From Cellvibrio fontiphilus (GTDB lineage Bacteria; Pseudomonadota; Gammaproteobacteria; Pseudomonadales; Cellvibrionaceae): a DNA stretch of 64,000 nucleotides. The first letter of the stretch is position 1. Each line of letters begins with the position of its first letter. The stretch lies in the NCBI RefSeq assembly GCF_035317345.1, contig NZ_JAYKTU010000001.1; one strand, 5' to 3'. Made by a program: the position numbers and the translations under genes. This document shows, one piece after another, positions 17,899-26,216 of the stretch. Below the pieces are notes generated by a model. The model was not told the DNA's origin. It ran no database searches and saw only the letters and a list, made by a program, of their open reading frames with translations.

Positions 17899-17934
17899 AT
17901 ATATGGTTGTACGAATATATGGTTGTGCATATAT
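17899..17934. promoter_or_regulatory. Probable ArsR operator in divergent arsR/monooxygenase promoter
   Basis: The 12-base element ATATATGGTTGT occurs twice, at 17899-17910 and 17915-17926, 16 bases apart. The second copy also starts a perfect inverted repeat ATATATG-GTTGTG-CATATAT (17915-17934). Position between the two divergent genes fits dimeric ArsR control of both. Binding is inferred. Confidence 0.55.
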
Positions 17935-17982
17935 ATTGGCAAGCAGAATGTTTACCGAATCAACGATTATCGGAGCGGCAAC

Positions 17983-19053
17983 ATGGATACACCGGTCATA
18001 GATTCAACAGACATAGTCATCATCGGCGGCGGGCAGGCGGCTTTGTCGGTCGCTTATTATCTGCGCCGCAGCAAGTATTCCTTTGTGATGCTGGATGCCG
18101 AGCAAACGCCCGGTGGGGCTTGGCTTCATGGCTGGGACAGCCTGCGACTGTTTTCGCCATCGACCTGGAGTTCACTCTCGGGTTGGCAAATGCCGCCCAC
18201 TGGCGAGACTTACCCCAGCCGCGATCAGGTGGTGGATTACCTGCGCCACTATGAAAGTCGTTATGAATTTCCGGTGCAGCGCCCGGTGTGGGTATCCGCC
18301 GTTAATAACCTTGGCGACCGGCTGGAGGTGGTGAGCGAGCACCAAGCCTGGCGCGCCCGTGTTGTTATCAGCGCGACCGGTACCTGGCGCAATCCGTTTA
18401 TTCCTGCCTACCCCGGCGCTGATCTGTTTCAGGGAGCGCAACTTCACTCAGCGCACTACCAATCGCCCGCGCCCTTTGCAGGGCAAAAAGTGCTGGTGGT
18501 GGGCGGCGGCAATTCGGGCGCGCAAATTCTCGCAGAAGTATCGCGCGTTGCTGACTGCACTTGGGTCACAACCAGCGAGCCGATTTTTTTGCCCGATGAT
18601 GTGGACGGGCGGGTGCTCTTCCAGCGCGCCACTGATCGCTGGAAGGCAGCTCAGGAAGGGCGGGAAATAGAGCAGCCAGTGGGTGGTTTGGGCGATGTGG
18701 TAATGGTGCCGCCGGTAAAAGAGGCGCGGGAACGGGGTGTATTGCATTCGGTGAGGCCATTTACCCGCTTTACCTCGACCGGTGTCGTCTGGGGCGATGG
18801 CACTGAGTCCGCTGTTGATGCGGTGATCTGGTGTACGGGATTCCGCCCGGCGCTCGCGCACTTGCAATCACTGGGCGTGATTAGTCCCGATGGAAAAGTA
18901 GATGTTGCAGGCACTCGCTCATTGCAGGAACCGCGCCTGTGGCTGTTAGGCTATGGCGAGTGGACAGGTTTGGCCTCGGCCACCTTGATTGGTGTCGGGC
19001 GCAGTGCCCGCGCTACCGCCGAGGAGATAATCCAGTATTTGGACAGCGCTTGA
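17983..19053 (+). CDS. arsO: FAD/NADPH-dependent monooxygenase-like protein (ArsO type)
   Basis: Flavoprotein of 356 residues with a FAD-binding GGGQAA motif (15-20) and an NADPH-binding motif VVGGGNSGAQ in the middle, as in Baeyer-Villiger and FMO-type monooxygenases. The segment PGGAWLHGWDSLRLFSPS is typical of proteins annotated ArsO in ars loci. The ATG at 17983 follows GGAG (17972-17975), and the longer open frame upstream overlaps arsR and was rejected. The substrate is unknown. Divergence from arsR supports an arsenic-linked role. Confidence 0.75.
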   Translation: MDTPVIDSTDIVIIGGGQAALSVAYYLRRSKYSFVMLDAEQTPGGAWLHGWDSLRLFSPSTWSSLSGWQMPPTGETYPSRDQVVDYLRHYESRYEFPVQRPVWVSAVNNLGDRLEVVSEHQAWRARVVISATGTWRNPFIPAYPGADLFQGAQLHSAHYQSPAPFAGQKVLVVGGGNSGAQILAEVSRVADCTWVTTSEPIFLPDDVDGRVLFQRATDRWKAAQEGREIEQPVGGLGDVVMVPPVKEARERGVLHSVRPFTRFTSTGVVWGDGTESAVDAVIWCTGFRPALAHLQSLGVISPDGKVDVAGTRSLQEPRLWLLGYGEWTGLASATLIGVGRSARATAEEIIQYLDSA

Positions 19054-19077
19054 GTGACGACAATGAGTGAGCAGCAC

Positions 19078-20151
19078 TCACTGCAACAGCGCGACCGATT
19101 TTATCTGTACCCAAAAGGTTTTACCCGGGTCGACATCGAGTGTCGCTATGGCGCGTTTGGTCAGGCGGGCGAGCAAGATGGTGTCGCCGATACGCACGCG
19201 CACCAGTGCCAAACCGGGGTGTTCATCCTCGCCTATGGCATCGATCTGGCCGGGCATTTGATTTTGAATACTGCTGGCCGTTTGCTGTTCCGCCAAACTG
19301 ACGTCGCGCGCGAGTACCCGTACCCGCACTGAGGTGCCTGGCGCTAGACCCTGATCTTTTGCCCAGAGGCTGCCACCGGCAAAATCCACCCGCGCCAGGT
19401 GCCATTCGTTATCCACAGCGCCGATAGTCGCCTCGATAATCACCCCTGCGTCCTCACCTAATTGGATCGGCAAATCGAGCCGTGAAAGGGTTTCGCCCAA
19501 ATTACCGCTGGCGATGGCGCGACCGTTTTCCATCACCACCAAATGATCCGCCAGCCGCGTCAGCTCTTCGGGTGAATGGGTGACATAGAGCACCGGTATG
19601 TCCAGCTCGCGGTGCAGGCGTTCAAGGTAGGGAAAAATCTCCCGCTTGCGCTGCAGGTCGAGCGCGGCGAGGGGTTCATCCATCAGCAGCAAACGGGGGC
19701 TGACCGCCAGGGCGCGGGCGATGGCGACCCGCTGGCGTTCGCCGCCGGAAAGTAAATCCGGGTTGCGGGTTAACAGGTGGCCGATACCCAGTAGTTCGAT
19801 GGCCTGGTCCAGACTGGTGTGACTGGAACGGCGACTGCGCCGCAAGCCATAGTGAAGGTTGTCTTGCACCGAGAGATGACTAAAAAGGCTCGCCTCCTGA
19901 AACACATAACCCAGCGGGCGCTTGTGGGTCGGCAGCCATTGTTGGTCGCTTTGCCAGATGTCGCCATCCACCACCAACCGGCCCTGCGGCGCGCGCTCCA
20001 GCCCGGCGATACAGCGCAACAATGTGGTTTTACCGGAGCCGGATACGCCAAACAATGCGGTAACGCCGCGCCCGGGCAATTCCAGATCCACATCCAGCGC
20101 AAAGCCCGGCCATGCGAGTTGAAAGCGCGCTTGAATGTCCAGGTCACTCAT
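19078..20151 (-). CDS. modC: Molybdate ABC transporter ATPase
   Basis: Energises molybdate uptake. The 357 residues show Walker A (GVSGSGKT), the ABC signature LSGGERQRVAIARA and Walker B (LLLMDEPLAALD). A C-terminal TOBE/Mop-like domain (about 290-355) binds oxyanions and regulates the transporter. The start at MSDLDIQ follows directly on modB; an upstream extension of 20 residues looks like read-through from modB. Last gene of modABC. Confidence 0.93.
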   Translation of the reverse strand: MSDLDIQARFQLAWPGFALDVDLELPGRGVTALFGVSGSGKTTLLRCIAGLERAPQGRLVVDGDIWQSDQQWLPTHKRPLGYVFQEASLFSHLSVQDNLHYGLRRSRRSSHTSLDQAIELLGIGHLLTRNPDLLSGGERQRVAIARALAVSPRLLLMDEPLAALDLQRKREIFPYLERLHRELDIPVLYVTHSPEELTRLADHLVVMENGRAIASGNLGETLSRLDLPIQLGEDAGVIIEATIGAVDNEWHLARVDFAGGSLWAKDQGLAPGTSVRVRVLARDVSLAEQQTASSIQNQMPGQIDAIGEDEHPGLALVRVRIGDTILLARLTKRAIATLDVDPGKTFWVQIKSVALLQ

Positions 20152-20152
20152 C

Positions 20153-20833
20153 TCACACGCCTCTTGCAGGGCGGAAACGGCGGCCCGCATAAATCGCCAG
20201 CAATACCACAAAGGAAAACACCAGCAGCACCAGCGCCAGCCGGTGTGCTTGGCTGTAATTCAGCGCCTCCACGTAGTCGTAAATCTGCACTGAGGCCACG
20301 CGCGTCACGCCGGGAATATTGCCGCCAATCATCAGCACTACCCCAAATTCGCCAACGGTATGCGCAAAGGTAAGGATGGAGGCAGTGATAAAACCCGGTT
20401 TCGCCAAGGGCACAGCCACGGTAAAAAAGGCATCGAGCGGCGATGCCCGCAAGGTCGCCGCCACTTCCAGCGGGCGCTCGCCAATAGCCTCAAACGCGGT
20501 TTGCAGCGGCTGCACCATAAACGGCAGGGAATAAAACACCGAGGCCAACACCAGCCCCCAAAAGGTAAAGGCCAAGGGCGCGATATTGAGCGCTTCGGTC
20601 AACTGCCCGACCGGCCCGCTGGGGCCCATCGCCAACAGCAAATAAAACCCTAACACCGAGGGCGGCAATACCAGCGGCAGGGCGACAATCGCCCCGATTG
20701 GCCCCTTCCACCAGCATTTGGTGCGCGCCAACCACCAGGCGATGGGTGTGCCGATTAACAGCAGGATAAACGTGACGATTGCGGCGAGCCGCACCGTGAG
20801 CCACAGGGCTTGCAGGTCACTGTCAGTCAGCAT
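20153..20833 (-). CDS. modB: Molybdate ABC transporter permease
   Basis: Membrane channel of the molybdate importer, 226 residues with about five helices. The EAA-like cytoplasmic loop contacting ModC is visible around AATLRASPLDAFFTVAVPLA. The segment EFGVVLMIGGNIPG is characteristic of ModB. The chosen Met (MLTDSDLQ) overlaps the end of modA by 11 bases, consistent with coupled translation. Confidence 0.93.
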   Translation of the reverse strand: MLTDSDLQALWLTVRLAAIVTFILLLIGTPIAWWLARTKCWWKGPIGAIVALPLVLPPSVLGFYLLLAMGPSGPVGQLTEALNIAPLAFTFWGLVLASVFYSLPFMVQPLQTAFEAIGERPLEVAATLRASPLDAFFTVAVPLAKPGFITASILTFAHTVGEFGVVLMIGGNIPGVTRVASVQIYDYVEALNYSQAHRLALVLLVFSFVVLLAIYAGRRFRPARGV

Positions 20834-21626
20834 CTGTGTCCCCAGCCGCCGCGTCCGGCAATACAAACCCATAACGGGTCATCACCTGGCGCGCGGGTTT
20901 GCTGTTCATATAAGTCGCAAACTGTTGCGCCAACTCATTCTTTTCTGCGCGTTTGGTGATGATAAAACCCTGCTCAAGCGGCGCGTGTAGTTCGTCGGGA
21001 ATCAGCCAGTAACCGCCCTTGCGCGCCAGCTCGGGGCTAAGCGCCAAGGCGAGGGCGATAATGCCTACCTGCGCGTTGCCGCTTTGCACAAATTGCGCGG
21101 TGTGGGCAATGTTTTCGCCGTACACCAGTTTGGGCTCAAGTTTGTCCCACAATCCACTCTGCTTCAGGGCTTCCACCGCACGCATGCCGTAGGGCGCGTG
21201 TTTGGGGTTGGCGATGGCGATGCGTTTGATGGCGGGATCGCTCAGGCTGGCGAGACTCATTTGGCTGGCATCCTGGGTAGCACTCCAGAGCACAATGCGA
21301 CCAAGGGCATAGGGCTGGACAGAGCCGGCAGCAAAACCGGCATCGGCCAGAGACTGGGCATAGCTGATATCGGCCGAGAAATACAAATCAAAGGGCGCAC
21401 CCTGCCGGATTTGGGCGAAGAATTTGCCCGATGAGCCATAAATGACCTCAACCTCATGTTTGGGATGAGAGTGTTTGAACTCCATCACCAGTTCGTCCAT
21501 CGCAAACTTCAAATCCGCCGCCGCCGCGATAGTGATTTTTTCGGCTTGGACACCGGGCGACAACAGGGACGCAAAAACCAGCAACAATCCAGACGCGAAG
21601 CTGGATACGAACCGCAATTGCCACAT
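20823..21626 (-). CDS. modA: Periplasmic molybdate-binding protein
   Basis: Substrate-binding protein of 267 residues that delivers molybdate or tungstate to ModBC. It starts with a signal peptide cleaved near VQAEK (about 28). The mature N-terminus ITIAAAADLKFAMDEL and the following YGSSGKFFAQI carry the oxyanion-binding Ala/Ser residues of the ModA family. First gene of modABC. Confidence 0.93.
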   Translation of the reverse strand: MWQLRFVSSFASGLLLVFASLLSPGVQAEKITIAAAADLKFAMDELVMEFKHSHPKHEVEVIYGSSGKFFAQIRQGAPFDLYFSADISYAQSLADAGFAAGSVQPYALGRIVLWSATQDASQMSLASLSDPAIKRIAIANPKHAPYGMRAVEALKQSGLWDKLEPKLVYGENIAHTAQFVQSGNAQVGIIALALALSPELARKGGYWLIPDELHAPLEQGFIITKRAEKNELAQQFATYMNSKPARQVMTRYGFVLPDAAAGDTDAD

Positions 21627-21646
21627 ACATCGCGCTCCACAAGAAG

Positions 21647-21805
21647 ATGAATGCAGGGAGTTTATTAGCGAGTGCAGAGACAGGGCAACTTATTAAATGT
21701 GCCCAACTGCTTTACCATTCCACCCACGGCTTGCCAATCTGGATAGGCCCAAGCCTGGCCTTGTTGGGAATGACGATTATTGTCTGGGGCTGGCGGGGTA
21801 ATTGA
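21647..21805 (+). CDS. Possible 52-residue single-helix membrane protein
   Basis: An open frame from ATG at 21647 encodes a 52-residue peptide. Its C-terminal half is a clean hydrophobic segment (LPIWIGPSLALLGMTIIVWG) closed by WRGN. AAGAAG just before the ATG is a weak ribosome site. The gene would start only 20 bases from the divergent modA start, leaving little promoter room, and no family was recognised, so it remains doubtful. Confidence 0.22.
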   Translation: MNAGSLLASAETGQLIKCAQLLYHSTHGLPIWIGPSLALLGMTIIVWGWRGN

Positions 21806-21834
21806 GGGGTTAATAAATCAAATCAGGAATCACC

Positions 21835-23172
21835 ATGCTCGGCAAATCGTTAAACCTATTGGCCAAATTTTTGGTTGTTATTTTTTTACTATTGCTCGCT
21901 TACGCTGTATTTGTACTGCTCATTAACCTGCGCGATAAACCGCCATCGGCGGCGGCGATTGAATTTGAGCAAGCCTGGAATAATCGCGCGGCGGTTGATG
22001 ATGACAGCAACGGCTATTTATTTTTATTGGGCTTTGATGTTGCACAAGACCAGGACCCCAGAGCGATTGGGCGAGCGCGGGTTGAATGGTCAAAATCGGT
22101 TATTGCAGCGCCAACCGATGATAACTTTGATTTTCCCCAACCCAGCTACTCTGTGCCAGAAAATTTACCGGAAAAATTTGCAGAGCTGGTTAATTTGTGC
22201 CGCGATATTACCCACAGTTGCGTGATAGCAATTGTAGAAAACAGGGCGCTGATTAATGAGTGGCAACACCATCATGCCTGGGTGAATGATCGCTACCGGC
22301 AATTGATTACGCATAAAGAGTGGCTGGAATTATCCGCATTGGATATACGTTTACCACTGCCAAAATATGCAGATGTTATGCAAGCCCAGCGCATCTTTTT
22401 TATCAGTGCGTTTACCGACAATCCACCCAGTATTAACCCGGAGTTCGGCAAGTTACTGCATAGCGACCTACAATTTTGGCGCCTGGTTTTAAAAAATACT
22501 GACAGTCTGATTGGTAAAATGATTGCAGTTTCCGCCATCAAAAATAATTTTTTATGGGCTAACCACTTCCTGCGCGGCGATGGGCAGTTACTGCCAACAA
22601 CAAGCTATTATCAAGCCTTTAGCGAGGATGAAATATCCATGTACCGCTGTCTTATTGGCGAATGGCAGTTTGCCTACCGGAGTTACCAGTCACAATTTGA
22701 TAAACAGTTGACCAAAACAGCGGAAAAACTGCTGATGGGTTTGGCACATAAAAAGCAAGATACAATCAATCAAATGGCAGAGCGTTTGAAAAGGCTGGAG
22801 CAGCAGCTGGATGTTCCGGCTGACCAGTTGGAAGCTGCAATGCTCGCCTATGAGCAAACACAACAACAGGAATCCGCCGGGCGCTCTACACTGGATTATT
22901 TAACAAAGCCCTATAATGTGGTTGGCCAAATACTGGTCAATATCGCCACGCCGATGTATAGCAATTATTTTGCGCGCGCACAGAACCTGGAAGCCTTTAG
23001 ACGCGGTTTAATGCTGAGTGCTGAAAAAATGCAGGGTCACCCGATTGCCGACAGTGTGTTTGTTAGCCCGTTCCCCGGTAAACCTTTTGTGGTGAATGAA
23101 CAGCAGCGATCTATTACCGTTACCGGATTGGGACACAACACCGCGCAGATAACGCAGAATTATTTTTATTGA
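21835..23172 (+). CDS. Membrane-anchored protein of unknown function
   Basis: A 445-residue protein that I do not recognise. One N-terminal membrane helix (about 8-33) is followed by a long, mostly helical extracytoplasmic region. A charged, Gln-rich probable coiled coil lies around 295-345 (TINQMAERLKRLEQQLD). The C-terminus near NIATPMYSNYFARAQNLEAFRR resembles secreted proteins that carry conserved substrate-like helices, but no catalytic motif is evident. A membrane AraC-type regulator gene follows 46 bases later on the same strand and may form a unit with it. Confidence 0.7.
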   Translation: MLGKSLNLLAKFLVVIFLLLLAYAVFVLLINLRDKPPSAAAIEFEQAWNNRAAVDDDSNGYLFLLGFDVAQDQDPRAIGRARVEWSKSVIAAPTDDNFDFPQPSYSVPENLPEKFAELVNLCRDITHSCVIAIVENRALINEWQHHHAWVNDRYRQLITHKEWLELSALDIRLPLPKYADVMQAQRIFFISAFTDNPPSINPEFGKLLHSDLQFWRLVLKNTDSLIGKMIAVSAIKNNFLWANHFLRGDGQLLPTTSYYQAFSEDEISMYRCLIGEWQFAYRSYQSQFDKQLTKTAEKLLMGLAHKKQDTINQMAERLKRLEQQLDVPADQLEAAMLAYEQTQQQESAGRSTLDYLTKPYNVVGQILVNIATPMYSNYFARAQNLEAFRRGLMLSAEKMQGHPIADSVFVSPFPGKPFVVNEQQRSITVTGLGHNTAQITQNYFY

Positions 23173-23218
23173 TAGCGCTCCCAGAAGCGTCGTTTTACTC
23201 ACACAACCCGATGAGTCT

Positions 23219-24388
23219 ATGAAAACACCCATTTTTAATATTCACGATTTAATCCTGGTACTGACGCTGGCCGTTTGCGGGCTGCTGGGAATTTTCCAGT
23301 GGTTGTTGTCCAAACAAAAAGCCCTGGCATCGCCATTGTTGACAGGATTTTTTGTATGCGTGGGCGCCAGCGCGCTGTGCAATTTGTTGTTGTGGAATGA
23401 CTACATCAGCTCATCCAACGAGCTGGCGAAGCTGGCGCTGACACTGGGGCTGGCCTTGTCGGTGGTGGGAAAAAGTGTTTTTCTGTATTTGTATGTGGTG
23501 GCAATTACGCGCGCAAACTTTAGCCTGCGCCCAAAACACAGCTGGCATTTTTTGCATTTTTTGTTAGTTGCACTTTGGGTACTGCTGGGTGATTTGGACA
23601 GTGACCGCTTGCGCTTTGTGCCCAACAGCCACACCGAATATTCCTGGTTGATTACCAATTATTTGTGGCACTACCTGAAATATTTGCCGGTGATTTATAG
23701 CCTGGCAGCGGTAATACAAATTTATCGCTACAAACAACAACTCAAACAATTTTATTCCAGCCTGAGTTTGCAGGGCCCCTACTGGTTATTGCTGCTAACC
23801 CTGGGTTTTGCGCTCAACTGGTTCTGGTCGCTGGTCGTGCATTTGCTGGGGCAAAGTGTGAGCTGGGCGGTGGCCGATGGCTTTGGCATTCTGGACAACT
23901 ACATCACCTTCCTGTTGGTGAATGCGCTGTTTGTATACAACCTGCGTTACGCCCACGAGTTGCTGCTCACGCGCGACACCCCCAGCGGCGTTAAAGAGCC
24001 GGAGGTGAGCAGTGCACCTTCGCCCGAAACCGTGGCGCGCATTCGCGCCACTATGGAAAACCAGCAGCTCTATTTGACCCAGAATCTAACCATTGAGGAT
24101 TTTGCCAAACAGGTGGGCATTCACTATCGCGAGGTGTCCAGCATTATCAACAGCGAATTCAACACCAACTTTTTTGAGTTTGTGAATGAGTATCGGGTGA
24201 AGCGCGCCAAACAATTGCTGCTGGACCCCGCCAAGGCACAGATGACGATTCTGGATATTTTGCTGGAGTCGGGTTTTAACAGTAAGTCGTCCTTCCATCG
24301 CTTTTTTAAACGTTACACCGGCACCTCGGCCGCCGAATTTCGCAAGCAGGGCGGGACGCAATCGGGCGACACACCTGCTGCCAACTAA
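23219..24388 (+). CDS. AraC-family regulator with N-terminal membrane domain
   Basis: Transcription factor of 389 residues. The first 250 residues form about seven hydrophobic helices, and the C-terminal 100 residues are an AraC/XylS DNA-binding domain (LTIEDFAKQVGIHYREVSSIIN ... ILLESGFNSKSSFHRFFKRYTG). The domain order implies sensing in or through the membrane and direct DNA binding. In polysaccharide degraders such proteins are often seen beside carbohydrate genes, but the signal here is unknown. Confidence 0.88.
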   Translation: MKTPIFNIHDLILVLTLAVCGLLGIFQWLLSKQKALASPLLTGFFVCVGASALCNLLLWNDYISSSNELAKLALTLGLALSVVGKSVFLYLYVVAITRANFSLRPKHSWHFLHFLLVALWVLLGDLDSDRLRFVPNSHTEYSWLITNYLWHYLKYLPVIYSLAAVIQIYRYKQQLKQFYSSLSLQGPYWLLLLTLGFALNWFWSLVVHLLGQSVSWAVADGFGILDNYITFLLVNALFVYNLRYAHELLLTRDTPSGVKEPEVSSAPSPETVARIRATMENQQLYLTQNLTIEDFAKQVGIHYREVSSIINSEFNTNFFEFVNEYRVKRAKQLLLDPAKAQMTILDILLESGFNSKSSFHRFFKRYTGTSAAEFRKQGGTQSGDTPAAN

Positions 24389-24492
24389 GCCGGTAAACCG
24401 GAAGCCGTCCAGCCCTGCGCCAGCAACAGCCCGGCTTGTTATAATCGACCGCCGCGCCCGCGGTTGGCCAGTTTTAAGAGAGAAGGTTACTT

Positions 24493-25449
24493 TTGGATAA
24501 ATCAAGATTACCGCCGTTTCATCGCCGTTTTTTACTGCCGCGCTTCTGGACAACCTGGCTGGCGCTGGGGTTTTTCTGGTTGATCGCCCAGTTGCCGGTG
24601 CGCGCTAACCAGGCGGTGGGTGCTGCGCTTGGGCGCTTGTTATTGGTACTGGCACCGGCGCGTAAACGCTATGCGGAAATTAATATCGCCCTATGCTTTC
24701 CCGAGCTGGATGCCGCGGCACAGGCGCAAATGGTGCGCAATTCGGTGATTGCCTGCGGCCTGAGTATCAGTGAAACCGCCATGGCGCTCTGGGGCAGCGA
24801 AAATAAAATGCGCAACCGCTACAGCATCACCGGCCTGGAGCACATTGAAAAGGCGCGCGCCGAGGGCAAGGGTATTTTGTTGTGCGGCAGCCACCTCACC
24901 ACCATCGATATCAGCGGCTTGATGATGTCCTACCATATAGTGGCCGATGTGCTTTACCGCGCTGACCCCAACCCGCTCATGGCCTATGCCATTGCCCATG
25001 CGCGCGCGCGCGTGAATGACAACGCCATCGACCGCAACGACACCCGCCAGCTGATCAAAAACCTGCGCCAGGGCCATATTGTCTGGTACGCGCCGGATCA
25101 GGATTACGGCCGCGACCACAGTATTTTTGCACCTTTTTTTGGCGTGCAGGCCGCTACGGTGGTGGCGACAGCGCGTATTGCGCGTATGTCCCACTGCGTG
25201 GTGATTCCCTTCTTTTGTTTCCGCGAACCCAAGGGGCGCTACCGGTTAGAGATACAACCGGCGCTGGATAACTTCCCCAGCGGCGACGATCTGGTGGATG
25301 CCACCCGCATTAACAGGATTATTGAAGACGCGATTCGCCAGGCGCCCGACCAGTACCTCTGGGTGCATCGCCGCTTTAAAACCCGCCCAGAAGGCGAGGC
25401 CAGTTTTTATCCACCCAAGAAAAAGCGCGGTTCCCGCCCCAAACTTTAG
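24493..25449 (+). CDS. LpxL/HtrB-family lysophospholipid or lipid A acyltransferase
   Basis: Inner-membrane acyltransferase of 318 residues that adds a secondary acyl chain, usually to lipid A. A single N-terminal helix lies near 18-36. The catalytic HX4D is present as His134-Leu-Thr-Thr-Ile-Asp139, preceded by KGILLCGS. The later APDQDYGRDHSIFAPFFG block fits the family. Translation starts at TTG with GAGAAGG upstream. A TATAAT-like box lies at 24440-24445. Confidence 0.88.
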   Translation: MDKSRLPPFHRRFLLPRFWTTWLALGFFWLIAQLPVRANQAVGAALGRLLLVLAPARKRYAEINIALCFPELDAAAQAQMVRNSVIACGLSISETAMALWGSENKMRNRYSITGLEHIEKARAEGKGILLCGSHLTTIDISGLMMSYHIVADVLYRADPNPLMAYAIAHARARVNDNAIDRNDTRQLIKNLRQGHIVWYAPDQDYGRDHSIFAPFFGVQAATVVATARIARMSHCVVIPFFCFREPKGRYRLEIQPALDNFPSGDDLVDATRINRIIEDAIRQAPDQYLWVHRRFKTRPEGEASFYPPKKKRGSRPKL

Positions 25450-25508
25450 GGCTGACCGCTTGCTACCCACCAAGCGTTAACATCAACCATGCGTTAAGGA
25501 GTTAGACG

Positions 25509-26204
25509 ATGAAAATCAACAATGCTGTAGTCCTGATTACGGGTGCCAATCGCGGCATAGGTTTGGAATTTGCCCGCGCCGCGCTAGCCCGTGGTGCGCG
25601 CAAGGTCTACGCCACTGCGCGCGACCCCGAATCTATCCCCCTGGACGGGGTGATTAAACTCAAGCTGGATGTCACCAATCCCGAAGATGTCAGCCGCATC
25701 GCCCGCGACTGCACCGATGTCACCCTGCTGATTAACAATGCCGGTGTCGCCCGTTTTGGCAGTTTCCTCGCGCGCGACAGCGAAGCCAGCTGCGCCGAGC
25801 ACTTTGACACCAACTTCTACGGCCCGCTGCGCCTGTGCAAAGCCTTTGCTCCCCTGCTTGCCGGGCATGGCGGCGGGGCGATTATCAATGTGTTGTCGCT
25901 GGTGAGCTGGTATGCGCCGGTAGAGTTTTCGCCCTACTCGGCGAGTAAATCCGCCGCCTGGGCCTTAACTAACAGCTTGCGGTTGGAATTGCGCGGGCAG
26001 AACACCCAGGTAATGGCGCTGCATATGGGTTATGTGGATACCGATATGACCGCCAAAATAGACGCACCCAAAACCCCGGCCGAGGTGATTGTCAAACGCA
26101 CCTTTGATGGACTGGAAGCGGGCGAGGAGGAGGTGTTGGCCGATGACATGACCCTCACCCTGAAACGCAATATGAACGCGCCCCGCCCGGTGTATTTGGA
26201 TTAA
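25509..26204 (+). CDS. Short-chain dehydrogenase/reductase (SDR)
   Basis: NAD(P)-dependent oxidoreductase of 231 residues. The cofactor motif TGANRGIG (11-18), the structural NNAG and the catalytic YSASK (Tyr and Lys) preceded by a conserved Ser region are all present. The substrate cannot be predicted. An AAGGAG-like site precedes the ATG. The end is 12 bases from the convergent GH16 gene. Confidence 0.9.
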   Translation: MKINNAVVLITGANRGIGLEFARAALARGARKVYATARDPESIPLDGVIKLKLDVTNPEDVSRIARDCTDVTLLINNAGVARFGSFLARDSEASCAEHFDTNFYGPLRLCKAFAPLLAGHGGGAIINVLSLVSWYAPVEFSPYSASKSAAWALTNSLRLELRGQNTQVMALHMGYVDTDMTAKIDAPKTPAEVIVKRTFDGLEAGEEEVLADDMTLTLKRNMNAPRPVYLD

Positions 26205-26216
26205 AACTTTCGCTGG

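Noticed and set aside
17746..17982. Upstream extension of the monooxygenase gene
   Set aside because: It overlaps arsR and its operator; the ATG at 17983 has a ribosome site and the FAD motif follows at the normal distance.
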